Origin: Artocarpus heterophyllus
Taxonomy: Eukaryota; Streptophyta; Magnoliopsida; Rosales; Moraceae
DNA length: 64,000 nt
Assembly (NCBI GenBank): GCA_025403435.1
Contig: JAJQZP010000438.1
Coordinates: 212,768-276,767 of the forward strand
Direction of reading: 5' to 3'
Shown here piece by piece: positions 25,658-37,438 of the stretch. Position numbers and translations under genes: made by a program. Below the pieces are notes generated by a model, which was not told the origin of the DNA, did not search any database, and was given only the letters and a program-made list of their open reading frames with translations. Position 1 is the stretch's first letter; each line of letters opens with the position of its first letter.

Positions 25658-27566
25658 ATGACTGGAGAAGAAGGTATGGCAGCCGGTATCACCAAATTTG
25701 ATGGTTCAGATTTTTCCTATTGGAGGATGCAAGTTGAAGACTATCTCTACAACAGGAAACTGCACTTGCCCTTGGGTAATAAGCCCGAAGGCATGAAGGA
25801 TGAGGAGTGGAATCTCCTTGATAGACAGGTGCTTGGTGTGATCCGTTTGACCTTGTCAAAGAACGTTGCCCACAACGTTGCAAAGGAGACTACTACAGCA
25901 GGGATGATGAAGGCTCTGTCAGAGATGTATGAGAAGCCCTCAGCCAACAACAAGGTACATCTCATGAAGAAGCTCTTTAATTTAAAGATGCCTGAAGGTG
26001 CCTCGGTGGTAGAGCACCTGAACAGTTTCAACACCGTCCTGAACCAATTGGTCTCGGTAGAGATTAAATTCGATGATGAGATCAATGCCCTAATCCTTTT
26101 GGCCTCGTTACCAAACAGTTGGGAACCCATGAGGGTGGCCATTACAAATTCGCTTAGGAATGCCAAATTAAAGTTTGTTGATGTCAGAAATTCTATTCTG
26201 GCGAAAGAAGTTCGCAGGAAGGACTCAGGAGAAGCCTCTTCGTCGAACTCGACCCTTAATGTTGATAATAGGGGTAGGAAACTTGACAAGCAATCCAACA
26301 GGGATAATGGCAGGAGAGGCAAGTCAAGGAATGGGAGAAGCAAGTCAAGGAACGGTAGGACAATGGAGTATTGGAACTGTGGGAAGACGGGCCACTTGAA
26401 AAAGAACTGCAGGGCTCCAAGGAAGAACGAAGACAAGACCTATGACGCAGCTAACGTCGCCACTGAAAAGCAACAGGATGCCTTAATCTTGTCAGTCGAC
26501 AGTTCTTTTGATTCGTGGGTGATAGACTCAGGAACATCATTCCACACCACTGCACACCGTCATGTCCTGGAGAATTATGTTGCTGAAAATCACGGTAAGG
26601 TTTATCTCACTGATGGAGAACCTTTGGATATAGTTGGCATTGGAGATGTCAGTTTAAAAATGCCTAATGGGTCTGTGTGGAAGATTCATAAGGTGAGACA
26701 TGTTCCCAAACTGATACGCAACTTGATTTCGGTGGGACAACTGGATGATGAAGGACATAAAGTGACCTTCAATTGTGGAGGTTGGAAAGTCACGAAAGGA
26801 GCAATGGTTGTTGCTCGGGGACGCAAGGCTGGAACTCTCTACATGAACTCAAGTTGCAGAGATACCCTAGCAGTTGCTGATTCTGCTGCCAATACCTAGC
26901 TATGGCATTATAGGCTTGGTCACATGAGTGAAAAGGGTATGAAGGTGCTTCATTGCAAAGGAAAACTGTCGGGTTTGAAAACTGTTGATCACAGTTTGTG
27001 TGAAGCCTGCATCTTTGGTAAACAGAAGAGAGTGAGTTTTTCAAAGATGGGTAGAGAGCCTAAGTCCAGGAAATTGAAGCTAGTTCACACTGATGTGTGG
27101 GGGCCTGCGCCGGTGACTTCCTTTGGCGGCGTAAACTACTATGTTACATTCATAGATGACTCAAGCAGAAAGGTATGGGTTTACTTTCTGAAAAACAAAT
27201 CTGATGTCTTTGACACTTTCAAGAGATGGAAAGCCATGGTGGAGAACGGGACAGATTTGAAGGTGAAGTGCTTGCAGTCTGACAATGGGGGAGAGTATTT
27301 AGGTGAAGATTTCAGGTGGTACTGTGCTGAGAATGGGATAAAGATGAGGAAGACCATTCTAGGGAAACCACAACAAAATGGGGTAGCTGAGAGGATGAAC
27401 AAGACTTTAAACGAGCGTGCTAGAAGCATGAGGTTGCATGCAGGGCTGCCAAAGATGTTTTGGGCTGAGGCAATTAACACAGCCGCTCATCTGATCAACA
27501 GAAGTCCATCCACACCGCTGAAGTTCAAGCTACCGGAAGAAGTCTGGAGCCATAAACAGGTTGATC
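25658..27566 (+). pseudogene. Copia gag-protease-integrase part, with amber stop
   Basis: First part of the polyprotein. The gag N-terminus (KFDGSDFSYWRMQVEDYL) is typical of Tnt1-like copia gag. The CCHC zinc knuckle reads YWNCGKTGHLKKNC, so its first cysteine is replaced by Tyr. The protease shows WVIDSGTSFHTT. An in-frame TAG at 26897-26899 separates protease from the integrase zinc-binding region (LWHYRLGHMSEKG ... C..C). The integrase core follows with HTDVWGP, QSDNGGEY and the Glu of NGVAERMNKTLNERAR as the DDE triad. The frame then runs into the inserted solo LTR after VWSHKQVD. Frame and domain order are otherwise intact. Confidence 0.93.
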
Positions 27567-29966
27567 TGTAACGCCCCTATATGGGGGTTAACAGTTTTTA
27601 ATGAGATAAAATAAAAATAAATAATAAAAGTAAAACCTTAAAAATAAAATTTGCCCGGGACTTAAATGAAAACTCTCAACTCAAAAATAAAAATATAAAC
27701 GACAAATAAACCACAGTTTTAAATGTAGCACCTTAAATTTAATAATATAAACTGTTGTCATCATCATTTTAACCCTCAACACATTATAATACAGTCACAG
27801 AAAGTAACAATTGATGCTTACATTATCATGAAGAACATTCTCAACGATTGAAGCAGTCCCAATGTAATATAGTTACATCACTTCCTCAACTGTATTTCTC
27901 GTAGCCACCTCACACTTAGTGAGTCCTGAAAAGATATAAACATAAGGGAATGAGCAACACTATGCTCAGTAGAGAAAGCCATTACTCACCTTTAGGTTTT
28001 TATCATTACCACATTAAAATCTGCATGGTTAGTAAGTCACATCATATTCCAGATTATGAGGTTTATTATGATCACATCTTATGGATACCGTAGTTAATCA
28101 TTACCAAGTGTCATAATTACACATTTATACAAATATTACCAATCATCATTGTTCCTAGGTATCCATGTTAAATTGAGTATCACTCAACTCATCGAAACCC
28201 AAATGGGCGCACTTGATCACCCTATAAACATTCCAAGGGTGTTCCGGTGAGGGGACATCAAGCCCCGAGTCCTCACCAAATCGATTCCTGTACAGTGTGT
28301 TCTGGGACTTTCAACCCAAGGAAGCGTCATCACCTTCCCCCTATTTTACCTTTTAGGGTATTCATGCCCAAGGACGTAACCGTCGCCCTTTTCATGTCTC
28401 ACAATTTCTCTATATTAAATCATTATTAATAGAGTTAATTTTCCTAACCATGCTTCTCAATTTATAACATGTGTCAATTCATTATGTTCCTCGCCGTACA
28501 ATACAAGACGAGTCCATGTCATAATTTCATATGTGATACTCATATAATATCAGTTCAACATAGATATATATATATTGCGGCAAAACAATCAATTTTAATT
28601 CTAACCTCACAAAAGATGAGTAATAGAATCCCTACCTTTCAAGCTTATCAACAGTCTCTTAATCCTGGAATCAATTAACGTTAGCTCCATACTCCCTTGA
28701 TCTTGAACTCCAAGCAAAACAGATCCAGTTGTATCTCGCTGTATCTACGAAGCATCCTCTGTAATGCTCCTCGAGCGACTATGAATGGCTAGGAATGCTT
28801 CCTGGAGATCATTCATTCTTGAAACTGTCATTCTGGACTCCGATACTGCTGTTTGAATCGCCTCGATTCACGTGCAGTCGGTACCGGATGATTTTCATCG
28901 GAGTGGAATTTGCTCGAACGGAGGTCACCATTGCGTCCAGAGCATCGAAACGAGTCGGGAGGCGGTCTCGGATCTTCGATCGGAGGTCCGGATTACAAAA
29001 TTCCAATTTAGCCTTTGACTGGCCGTTGACCGGCGTTGACCCACCGTTGACCGGCGTTGACCGACTTTGACCGTCGTTGACCGGCGTCAATCGGGGTCCG
29101 TTGGCAGCTGGGCTCGGGCCTACCCCCCCTAAATCGACCCTTCTGAGTCCAATGGCGGGGGTCAATTTCACCCAATTCTGCCTCTAACATAGCGGGTCGT
29201 GAAGTACAACGTCGGTAGAAATGGATGAGCTCCGATCTTGATTCTCCGACGATGGAAACCTGAAATTGGCTGAGGGCTTTTGCTACCCATCCTCCTATGA
29301 GCATTTCCCCTCATCCAATTTGAAGAAACGTGGCTGGGAAAAGCCAAAACGGAGACTCCCGCGGCGGTTGACGGCGGCGTTGGCCGTTCTCCGGCGAAAC
29401 CGGCTCCTTCCGTGCAATTGATCGAGGGGTTTTACTCCCCTTGATCCTCTGAACTCATTGGGAGGGGTGGTGTCAGTCACCTCCTCCGGCAAGGCGGAGT
29501 TCCACCATGGGGGCGGCGGTGCAGGGCGGCAATAGACGGGCGGAGCAATCCGGCGGTTGTTGAGCTGCCACCAAGGGTGGGTTTTGTTCCTCTCATCACG
29601 GTGGTCGTGTAGGAACAAGAATCACGTCGATCGGACGTCGGACGGCGAAGATATCTCGTCGGAAAGAAATGGGTTTTGCCGCCACTTTGGGCGGCGCGTG
29701 TGGTCTCCTCCGGCGGCGTTTTGGGCGGCGCGGCACCTCGTTGGACTCAGCTCGTCGAGAGCTTTCCATTGGTGCGGGAGGTGTCGAAAAATAACGCCGG
29801 AATCTCAAACGAGATTTGAGGAGAAAGAGAGAAAATTCTAGAGAGAGAAAGAGGAGAGAGAAAGTGTCGAGTTTCTCTCAATTTTCTGATTTTTTTTTTT
29901 ATATATATATATACTAAAAATTAATCTAATTACCTTAATACCCTTAGGGGAATAACGGGTGTCACA
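27567..29966 (-). mobile_element. Solo LTR of a Ty3-gypsy-type element, inserted in copia integrase
   Basis: The 2,400-bp segment starts TGTAACGCCCC and ends GGGTGTCACA. It is bounded by the 5-bp target duplication TGATC (27562-27566 and 29967-29971). It has no PBS, coding domain or second LTR, which is the signature of a solo LTR left by LTR-LTR recombination. A related LTR at 59310-61277 is preceded (minus sense) by a polypurine tract, which shows that the sense strand of this family is the minus strand here. The first about 1,135 bp and the last about 75 bp match that LTR; the middle does not. The GC-rich middle (28706-29880) holds long open frames on both strands without recognisable domains. 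Confidence 0.92.
29014..29090. promoter_or_regulatory. Cluster of seven W-box cores in LTR U3
   Basis: Within about 75 bp, TTGACC occurs six times and TTGACT once on the plus strand, spaced by about 4-10 bp. TTGAC(C/T) is the W-box core bound by WRKY transcription factors. On the sense (minus) strand of the LTR the cluster lies in the 5' third, which is U3 where promoter elements are expected. Binding and stress-inducible transcription are inference. Confidence 0.6.
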
Positions 29967-31962
29967 TGATCTCTCTTACTTGAGAGTGTTTGGTTGTGTT
30001 TCCTATGCACACATTGATTCTGCTGCTAGAAGTAAACTAGATGCCAAGTCAAAGAAGTGTTTTCTGGTTGGCTATGGCAGACTTGAGTTTGGTTATCATC
30101 TTTGGGATGACCAAAGTCGGAAGATTATCAGGAGCAAGGATGTGATCTTCAACGAAGGTGTTCTGTACAAGGACAGAGATAGCACGGACTCCAGGGGTTC
30201 AGGTTCTAAAGACAAGAAGCCTGAGGTGATTCCATTGAAGGATCTTCCTGAAGTGGAGGTGCAAAATCCAGAGGTTGAAGACCATGAAGACACAGCTCCA
30301 GAAGGAAACCAGAGGACTCCTGCCACACCAGTTAGGAGGTCTAGCAGGACAATTAGACCACCGCGGAGATACTCCCCATCTCTGCATTACATCTTGTTGA
30401 CCGACAGAGGTGAGCCAGAGAGCTATGATGAAGCTGTGGAGGCTGGAGATTCGGTCAAGTGGGAGTTAGCCATGAGGGATGAGATGGATTCCTTAATGTC
30501 CAATCAGACATGGCAACTGGTAAAGTTACCATAGGGTAAAAAGTCCTTGCACAATAAGTGGGTATACCGGATTAAAGATGAATCTGATGGCAGCAAACGG
30601 TATAAGGCAAGGTTGGTGGTAAAAGGCTTTCAGCAGAAAGAAGGCATCGACTTCAATGAGATTTTTTCTCCGGTGGTGAAGCTAACCACGATTAGGACGG
30701 TACTTGCGCTAGTGGCAAATGAGGACTTGTTCTTGGAACAGTTGGATGTGAAGACAGCTTTTCTCCATGGTGATTTGGAGGAGGAGATCTACATGAAGCA
30801 GCCACAAGGATTCGAAGTACCGGGTAAGGAGAACTTAGTGTGCAAACTTCAGAAGAGCTTGTATGGCCTCAAACAAGCTCCCAGGCAGTGGTACAAGAAG
30901 TTTGACGGGTTCATGTGCAGCAACGGTTTCCTGAGGTGTTAGGGAGATCACTGTTGTTATGTGAAGAATTTTGGTGATTCTTACATCATACTGTTGCTAT
31001 ATGTCGATGATATGCTGATAGCAGGAGGTTGCAAACAGGAGATTGACAAGCTGAAGAAGGAGCTATCTAAGGAGTTTGCAATGAAGGATTTGGGTGCTGC
31101 AAAACAAATCCTTGGGATGAGAATAACGAGGAACCGTAACAGTCTGAAACTGTCACAAGAAGAATATGTTGAAAAGGTGCTGAGCAGATTCAACATGGGT
31201 AATGCGAAGCCTGTGAATACTCCTTTGGCCAGTCACTTCAAGTTATCAAAGGAGCAATCACCGACCACGGAGCAGGAACGAGACCACATGGCCAAGGTGC
31301 CTTATGCTTCCGCTATAGGCAGTCTCATGTATGCCATGGTTTGTACCAGACCAGACATTGCACATGCAGTGAGAGTTGTGAGTAGGTACATGAGTAATCC
31401 AGGAAAACAGCATTGGGAGGCAGTAAAGTGGATTCTCAGATATCTGAGAGGTACTGCGGGTTTAGCATTGTGTTTCAAGAAGTCAGACTTGGGACTACAG
31501 GGCTATGTTGATGCTGATATGGCTGGAGACATTGATGGCAGGAAAAGTACCACCGGTTATGTCTACACTTTGGGTGGCACTGCAATTAGTTGGGTCTCGA
31601 AGCTGCAAAAGATAGTTGCACTCTCTACAACAGAAGCATAGTATGTGGCAATGACAGAAGCGAGCAAGGAGATGATTTAGTTGTAGTCGTTTCTGAAAGA
31701 ACTGGTTCACAAGCAGGAAAGGAGTGCATTACATAGTGACAGTTAGAGCGTCATTCACTTGGTGAAAAATCCCGCATTTCATGCTAGGACGAAGCATATA
31801 CAATTGCAGTATCACTTCATCAGGTCGGCTTTGGAAGATGGAGTGTTGAAGTTTGAGAAGATTCTTGGGAGCCAGAATCCGACATATATGCTCACCAAGA
31901 CGGTTCCGATTGAGAAACTGAAGTTGTGCGCAACTTCAGTTGGACTTCTCCATGAGGCGTGA
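29967..31962 (+). pseudogene. Copia integrase C-end, reverse transcriptase and RNase H, with six amber stops
   Basis: Continuation of the polyprotein after the solo LTR, starting with SYLRVFGCVSYAH (the GAG-pol 'FGC' region). Reverse transcriptase begins at KWVYRIKDESDG and contains the catalytic YVDD near 30998-31009. RNase H shows YVDADMAGDIDGRKSTTGY. In-frame TAG codons occur at 30532, 30940, 31639, 31678, 31684 and 31744; all six are TAG. There is no frameshift down to the natural TGA at 31960-31962. Typical copia motifs around the stops (such as STTEA-YVA and SDS-SVIHL) suggest that several were Gln, Glu or Trp codons. Confidence 0.93.
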
Positions 31963-32010
31963 GAAGTTGTTGCCGCTGCAGTGGGAGATATGGTGATTGA
32001 TTTAGTCTCC

Positions 32011-32021
32011 AAGTGGGAGAT
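32011..32021 (+). other. Polypurine tract of copia element
   Basis: AAGTGGGAGAT lies directly before the 3' LTR and is the expected primer site for plus-strand DNA synthesis. A similar 'aagtgggaga' motif is common in Tnt1-like elements. Confidence 0.8.
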
Positions 32022-32818
32022 TGTTGTAGATGTGGAGTCAAATCAAGTCGACACCCCAGCACAAAGGAAGAAAACTGGAGAAAAATGCGTCCTCAGAAGG
32101 CAGAGAGCCAGCGCTGCGGCTCTGGCAGAAGAGCGCCGCGGCGCTGGGGCGAGGGCGCCTAGGCCCCAGGTGAAGAGCGCCTAGGCGCCAGGACAAGGGC
32201 GCCTAGGCACCATGTGGAGAGCGCCTAGGCGCCATGAGGTTTAAGCCTAGGCCGAATATGGATGGCGCCTAGGCGCTAGGAGAAGAGCGCCTAGGCGCCG
32301 CAGGGGAGCGTTGCAGCGCTCGTTTCGAGCGCCGCGGCGCTAACGCGCTATGTTGCGCGATGTTTGTTGAGTCAGAGTCGGATTCAAATGCCCTAAAAAT
32401 GGGAAACCACTAGGGTTTCTCATTAGTTGCTATTTTTCTCCTCCTTTGGTTATAAATAGACACAAGGTGGCTAGGGTTGGGTGTGTGAATTTGTGTGTGA
32501 AAATTAAGAGTGGCATAATTTTGTGAGAGGCAAAATTCTTGAGAGCTCCATCCTTGAGAGAGAAAAATTCCCACAGGGTGTTAGATAGAAGAGAGTTTTG
32601 GTAAGCACAATTTGTGAGTGTGTGAGAAACTACTCTTGTAATCTGTAATGTCCTTCATCATAGTGGAATCTGTAAGCGGTAGAAACAAGACGTAGTCTCA
32701 AATTTGGACGAACCTGTATAAAAATTTGGTGTCTCTTTTTCTTATTTTCTCCTATTTATTTTCTGCAATTGTTCGTTCTTGCGATCCTTGAAATTAGGAG
32801 TCACCTAATTCCCCAACA
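32022..32818 (+). repeat. 3' LTR of copia element
   Basis: Begins TGTTGTAGATGTGGAG and ends CCCCAACA before the GAGTA duplication. Closely similar to the 5' LTR with scattered substitutions. It retains 22-bp and 21-bp segments in the GC palindrome array that are missing from the 5' LTR, which appear to account for the whole 43-bp length difference. Confidence 0.95.
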
Positions 32819-32823
32819 GAGTA

Positions 32824-33766
32824 GAATACCTGATTAATAAGTATTGAAATCCAAACGTAAATGTCTATTGCCCCACTCAAAGAGTGGTTATTTAATAGCT
32901 GATTAACATCAATAGTTTACCATTATAATATTAGGTCGTTAAATAGAATTAATGGTGACGAAAAATCGTTTTGCTAAATATAATTATGATTATTTTTTTA
33001 TACAAGGTTATTATGGTCGTCACAACTAAATGCTACAAACATTTAGCCATATGTGTCTTGAATCCTAATATTTACCTATACGATTGCTCATTGTTTAACC
33101 GACATGCGAGGGAGAGTGTTAAAATATATATACTATTGTTAGCCCACCTTCTAACAATAACAAGGCGTTTGATGCGTAGGTTAAGCCATTTCAAACCATG
33201 CCGATGGTTCAAACTGATGTTTAGTTAAGTTATAATTGAAGCCGGTTCAAACGATAGAGGCGTTTTTTAAAACGGCCTAAACCTCCAAAATTCAAACCTT
33301 GTCCTCTCTCAAGTTCACACAGTTTGAACCGTTTTCTATAATAAAAACTATTTACACTCTTGTTTTCTTTTTATAGACTATATTTTTTCAAACATCAGTT
33401 TTCGTTTTAAATCTTTACGTTCCAAACTTAGTTCAATACCATAGTTTAAGCCACATAGTGTAGAACCCATAATTTAAACCATAAAGTTTTAAATTATATC
33501 ATTTCGAATCTACGTACCAAATAAACTATAAGCACTTGGGAGAATCGGTAAACTATTTTGGGTGCTATTTCAATTTGTTCTTCGCCGGATTTTTGAGTGA
33601 CAATTGACCTACTTCCGATCGAATGTTGAGAAATGGTTAATCATGTCATCCAATAGTATTTTCTTGTTCCCGTTACCCGTTGCAGATTAGGAATCTTTTC
33701 AAGGGTACGTGAATGAAATGAAATAATTGTACAATCTTTTTTTTTTTGGGTAATTATTTGCATATT

Positions 33767-33801
<35 letters not shown>

Positions 33802-35970
33802 TCTAAATGAACCAACCTTTTAATTGGGTTTAGAATCCCCAAATTGTGAACTTATATACTATTTCATTGTATTGTTTTATATGGGAACATAGGGTTGAAA
33901 TGTGAAATACTCAAACATTAAAATTAAGGATACAATCGAAATAGTTTAAAAGAACCTCAAATAAATATCACAACTAGAAAGATTTAGGAGGACAAACTAA
34001 AAAAAAAAAGAGTATAAAAAAACAGCTGACAGGGGCAAAAGCAGAATAATCATTTTGGACCAGAAAGTGGCTCCGAGACAACCTTTCGCGTATAAAAATG
34101 TAAAAGTGAAGACTACAGGAAGAAGTTTCTTTACACGGGCTTTGAACTTTTACCCTTATGTAACGCCCTTGAAAAGAAGCTTTCGTTCAAGAAGAATGAA
34201 CATGATGTATTTGATGATTTAATATGAAAAGTTTAAGAGAAGGTTATCGAAATTGTCTTAAGAAAGGGACTCCTAGAATTTTTATTTCACACAAATATTG
34301 TATTTGAAAAATCATTTTCATATTCATTGGGTTATAATCTTACTATTTACATATATGTGGGTCCTAATTTAATATATAATGTACTTTTTAAACTTTTTTA
34401 TTGTTTTGTTAAAGAGCATGATTATAGCTTTATAGAGTTAAATAGGATTTTTTATTTGTTTTTATTTTTCTTTCTATTTTTTTTATAATAAAAAAGAACA
34501 TACCATTGTTGTTTTCATCTTATGGTATCATTACTTCCAAAAAAGTCCTTGATTTTGAACAACTTCATGGTCAAAAATTAGAGGGTGTTTAGAAGGGTAG
34601 TGGAAATCCTGGTTTGTATTACTTTTTTAGTTATAAATAATATAAAACTTTTATATGTCATAGTAACAAAAAAAAATCACTATAATATAAAGCTCTTACA
34701 CGTTACAATAAAAATAGTTCTAACCAACAATTTTTATTATTTTTTCAAACATTAGTCGGTAATTAACTAGAGGTGAAGCCTCTGTGGGACCCTCATCTAC
34801 CAAAAAAAAAAGAACCAAAAAAAAAATTGACGGCTGTTTTCAAGTCCATGTGGCCCGGTTAAATCCTTCCTTTTAATTCCTTTTTTTCTTGACTTTTTCT
34901 TGTTACATCCTTTTAAGGTATTTTTTTTTTCCTTCACTTTTTCTTGTTATAGCCCTCTTAAGGTTTTATGTTTTCAACTTTATGTAAAGAAGGACAATAC
35001 ACGTCATGAAAAAATAGTTTCACAACACGTACAAAAAATTGTCTTTGACATTTTATTTAATAATATGATCTTTTAAGTGTGTTTAAAATTATAGTTTTTG
35101 AGTTAGGTTATTTGTTAGAAAAACGTACTAATTTCTCACTTTTGTCCTCCTTAACTCAAATTCTATCGTTAATCTAGCTAAGATTTTGCTTCTTTTTTTT
35201 TTATTTTTTAACTTGAGGGCGAAGGAATTATAATTATTCACCTTTAAATGAAATTGGATATGATTTTACCGACAGGCTACACCAAAACCACTACTAAAAT
35301 TTTGCTTTTCAGTAGTTTTTTTTTTTTTTGTCTATTTGTAATCTTAGTCTTTATATTTCAAAATAAAAATACGTGTACAAACCACTTGGATCACTCGAAT
35401 TTTGTAGTTTTAACCTTTTTGTGTGCTTTATATATTCTTTTAGATATTTAATTTCTAAAAGCCAAATTTAAAAAATTTTAGGCGGACAAAGATTGATAAC
35501 GATACTAAATTCGTCATTGTTTCAAGCGGAAGAAGCTATCGCAAAAAAGAAGATTGGAGGAGTTATTTAAAAGCCAAAAAAATCTTATTTTCCCTTAAAA
35601 AGCTGCAATTGGGTTAAAGAACACTGACTTTTGCTTAAAAATGCCTTGACAAGTGAAGATACTTGGCAACAAAAACAATCCACACAATAAACCGAACCAA
35701 ACTAAACACCATTTTAGTACTCAACCAAATTGAATTCTCCACTTCATCACAAAAACAGAAAAGAAAAGGCTTAAAAAAGAAACAATTTTCCAAAATGTAA
35801 TCATTAACAAGGCAAGAGTCAATTACTCCGAATAAAATGAGTAAGGATTTGAATGGTTCTTCTATATGATATTTACTTCTTTTTCAAAATCATCAACATG
35901 GCCATTCAATTTTTATCAAACAAAAAAATAGTAGCGTGACCCAAAAAGATGAGAATCCTTATAGCAGATA
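32824..35970. other. Gene-poor intergenic region
   Basis: No gene was recognised. Contains a (TA)n(GA)n microsatellite at about 33767-33801 and AT-rich stretches with several T homopolymers. Confidence 0.55.
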
Positions 35971-36165
35971 AGGTAATTTTGTATCATCGATAGAGCACGA
36001 ATATTTTAATTGTCGGATTAACTTTTTAACGGTCTAATTTACGATTGGAAGTAATTTTGTATTGTGCACTGTAAATTTATAATATGAAAAGTCACATATC
36101 AAACCGTTAAAAAGTTAATCTGATAAATGAAACATAATGATCTACCAGTGGTACAAAATTTCTCC
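35971..36165. repeat. Foldback MITE, about 195 bp
   Basis: The left arm ('ggtaattttgtatcatcgat' ... 'gattaactttttaacggtct') matches the reverse complement of the right arm ('ttttgtaccactggtagatc' ... 'gattaactttttaacggttt') over about 65-70 bp. The 18-bp 'GATTAACTTTTTAACGGT' is identical in both arms. It lies about 250 bp upstream of the CBL 5' leader. Confidence 0.7.
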
Positions 36166-36399
36166 AAAAAAAAAAAAAAACTTAAACAAAGAGCTCAATA
36201 TTACCCATTAGGTAATTTATTTATTTCTTTCTTTCCCCTTTTTTTTTTTGAAATGGGGAACACAATAACTATGCTAATCTCAATTATTTTATTCCATTTG
36301 AGTAGAAACCAAAGTGCCAAAAAACACCTAACAAATCATCCCTCTCCCTCACTCGCTTTCACAACGCGTGTGTCCCACTTGCCTTCCCCCTATATGATT

Positions 36400-37168
36400 G
36401 CTCTCCCTTCCTCTCTTGTTTTTTGATTTCCTCCTCGTTGGATACGTTTCTAACTTCCCTGCTGTCTCTGTTGGACAAATCTGAGCGTCAAATTATTGGT
36501 AAGTTCCTTGATCAAACTCATTTTCAGCCGTTGATTTTTTCCTTCCAAAGAATTTTCATTTCGCCACATTTTTCCAGCTTGTAATTTCCCCTAATTATGC
36601 TAAAGCTAGTTAGCTCTTAATCTCTCTCTCTTTATTGATTGCAAAGTAAAACGCCGTTTTCCGGCCAAGTTCTTGGTCGGTAAGTTTCTTCGCATTTTTC
36701 TTCTTTTTCTTCTTTATTTTATTTTATTTTATTTTATTTATATTATAAGTTTATCAATTTCTTGGGGGTGAAATTTTCCTGGGTTTGATTCAGTTTTTTA
36801 TTTGTATTTCTTCCATAATGTGTCAGAATTTAGGGTTTTTTTGGGGCTTATGGTTTTTGATTTGATTTCTTTATTGAATTTTGATGCTTTTTTTATCCTC
36901 CTCTCAAAACGTTCTGCTTGGTAGCTGAGAAATTGAAGGGGAAAGTTTTGAACTTCAATGTTTGATCTGCATAATTTCGGTTTAAAATGCATATTTTATT
37001 TTTCGTCTTGTCGGTTTTGCTATTTCCGTTAATCTTGTCATCTACGTGCTTAGAAGTTCACAAATCCATAATTTACTTTGCTTTTGTCGTAAATTTTTTT
37101 TTTGAGGGTTTAGATGATAAATAATGGAGGCTTTTGTTTTTTAATCATTACTGTACTATCTATTGTTG

Positions 37169-37200
<32 letters not shown>

Positions 37201-37438
37201 TTCAATTTACGTATCAATACTGCTGCAAAATAAAATAAAATAAAAATAAAAAACAAAAAAAAGTCAAAGTTTTGTGAAAATGGGTTTACGTTATTAACTA
37301 ATTAGTTTGTAATGATTTTCTTTGAATTCCCAAATTTTGAATTGCAAGGTTAAGATGGTTTTGATGATGAATTGTAGTGAAGCATACTAGGAGCAGCACC
37401 TCCCCCTTGTTGTTGTTGTTGTTCGTCTTCTTCAGTAA
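36400..37438 (+). other. CBL 5' leader with probable UTR intron
   Basis: A pyrimidine-rich leader begins near 36400. GTAAGT-type donors are present at 36498 and 36680, and a good acceptor (gaattgtag) ends at 37377, 61 nt before the CBL start codon. An intron of about 698 bp (36680-37377) in the 5' UTR is therefore likely. It includes a TTTTA repeat near 36715-36740 and a TTA repeat near 37170-37200. Confidence 0.5.

Larger units (their letters stand above)
24870..32818 (+). mobile_element. Complete Ty1-copia LTR retrotransposon (Tnt1/Tork-like), interrupted
   Basis: The element is flanked by a perfect 5-bp target duplication GAGTA (24865-24869 and 32819-32823). It has a 754-bp 5' LTR and a 797-bp 3' LTR, a tRNA-iMet PBS at 25626-25636 and a polypurine tract at 32011-32021. 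Domain order is gag, zinc knuckle, protease, integrase, reverse transcriptase, RNase H, which is the copia order. A 2,400-bp solo LTR of another element plus its 5-bp duplication sits inside the integrase C-terminal region. The coding frame has seven in-frame TAG stops but no frameshift. Removing the inserted 2,405 bp leaves 1,300 codons in one frame, the usual copia polyprotein size. The element cannot make its own proteins. Confidence 0.96.

Noticed and set aside
25747..26436. A 229-codon open frame on the minus strand
   Set aside because: It is antisense to the copia gag, which has clear gag, zinc-knuckle and protease features; the long antisense frame follows from codon bias.
28247..28429. 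A 60-codon frame repeated almost identically at 59981-60166
   Set aside because: It lies in the shared part of two gypsy LTRs, on the antisense strand; conservation reflects LTR homology, not coding.
28795..29841. Several 90-120 codon frames on both strands in the solo LTR
   Set aside because: They lie in the GC-rich U3 segment, overlap each other in many frames and show no domains. Long chance frames are expected in GC-rich DNA.
24870..32818. A caulimovirus-like origin for the reverse transcriptase
   Set aside because: The LTRs, copia domain order (integrase before reverse transcriptase), PBS and 5-bp target duplication identify a Ty1-copia element.
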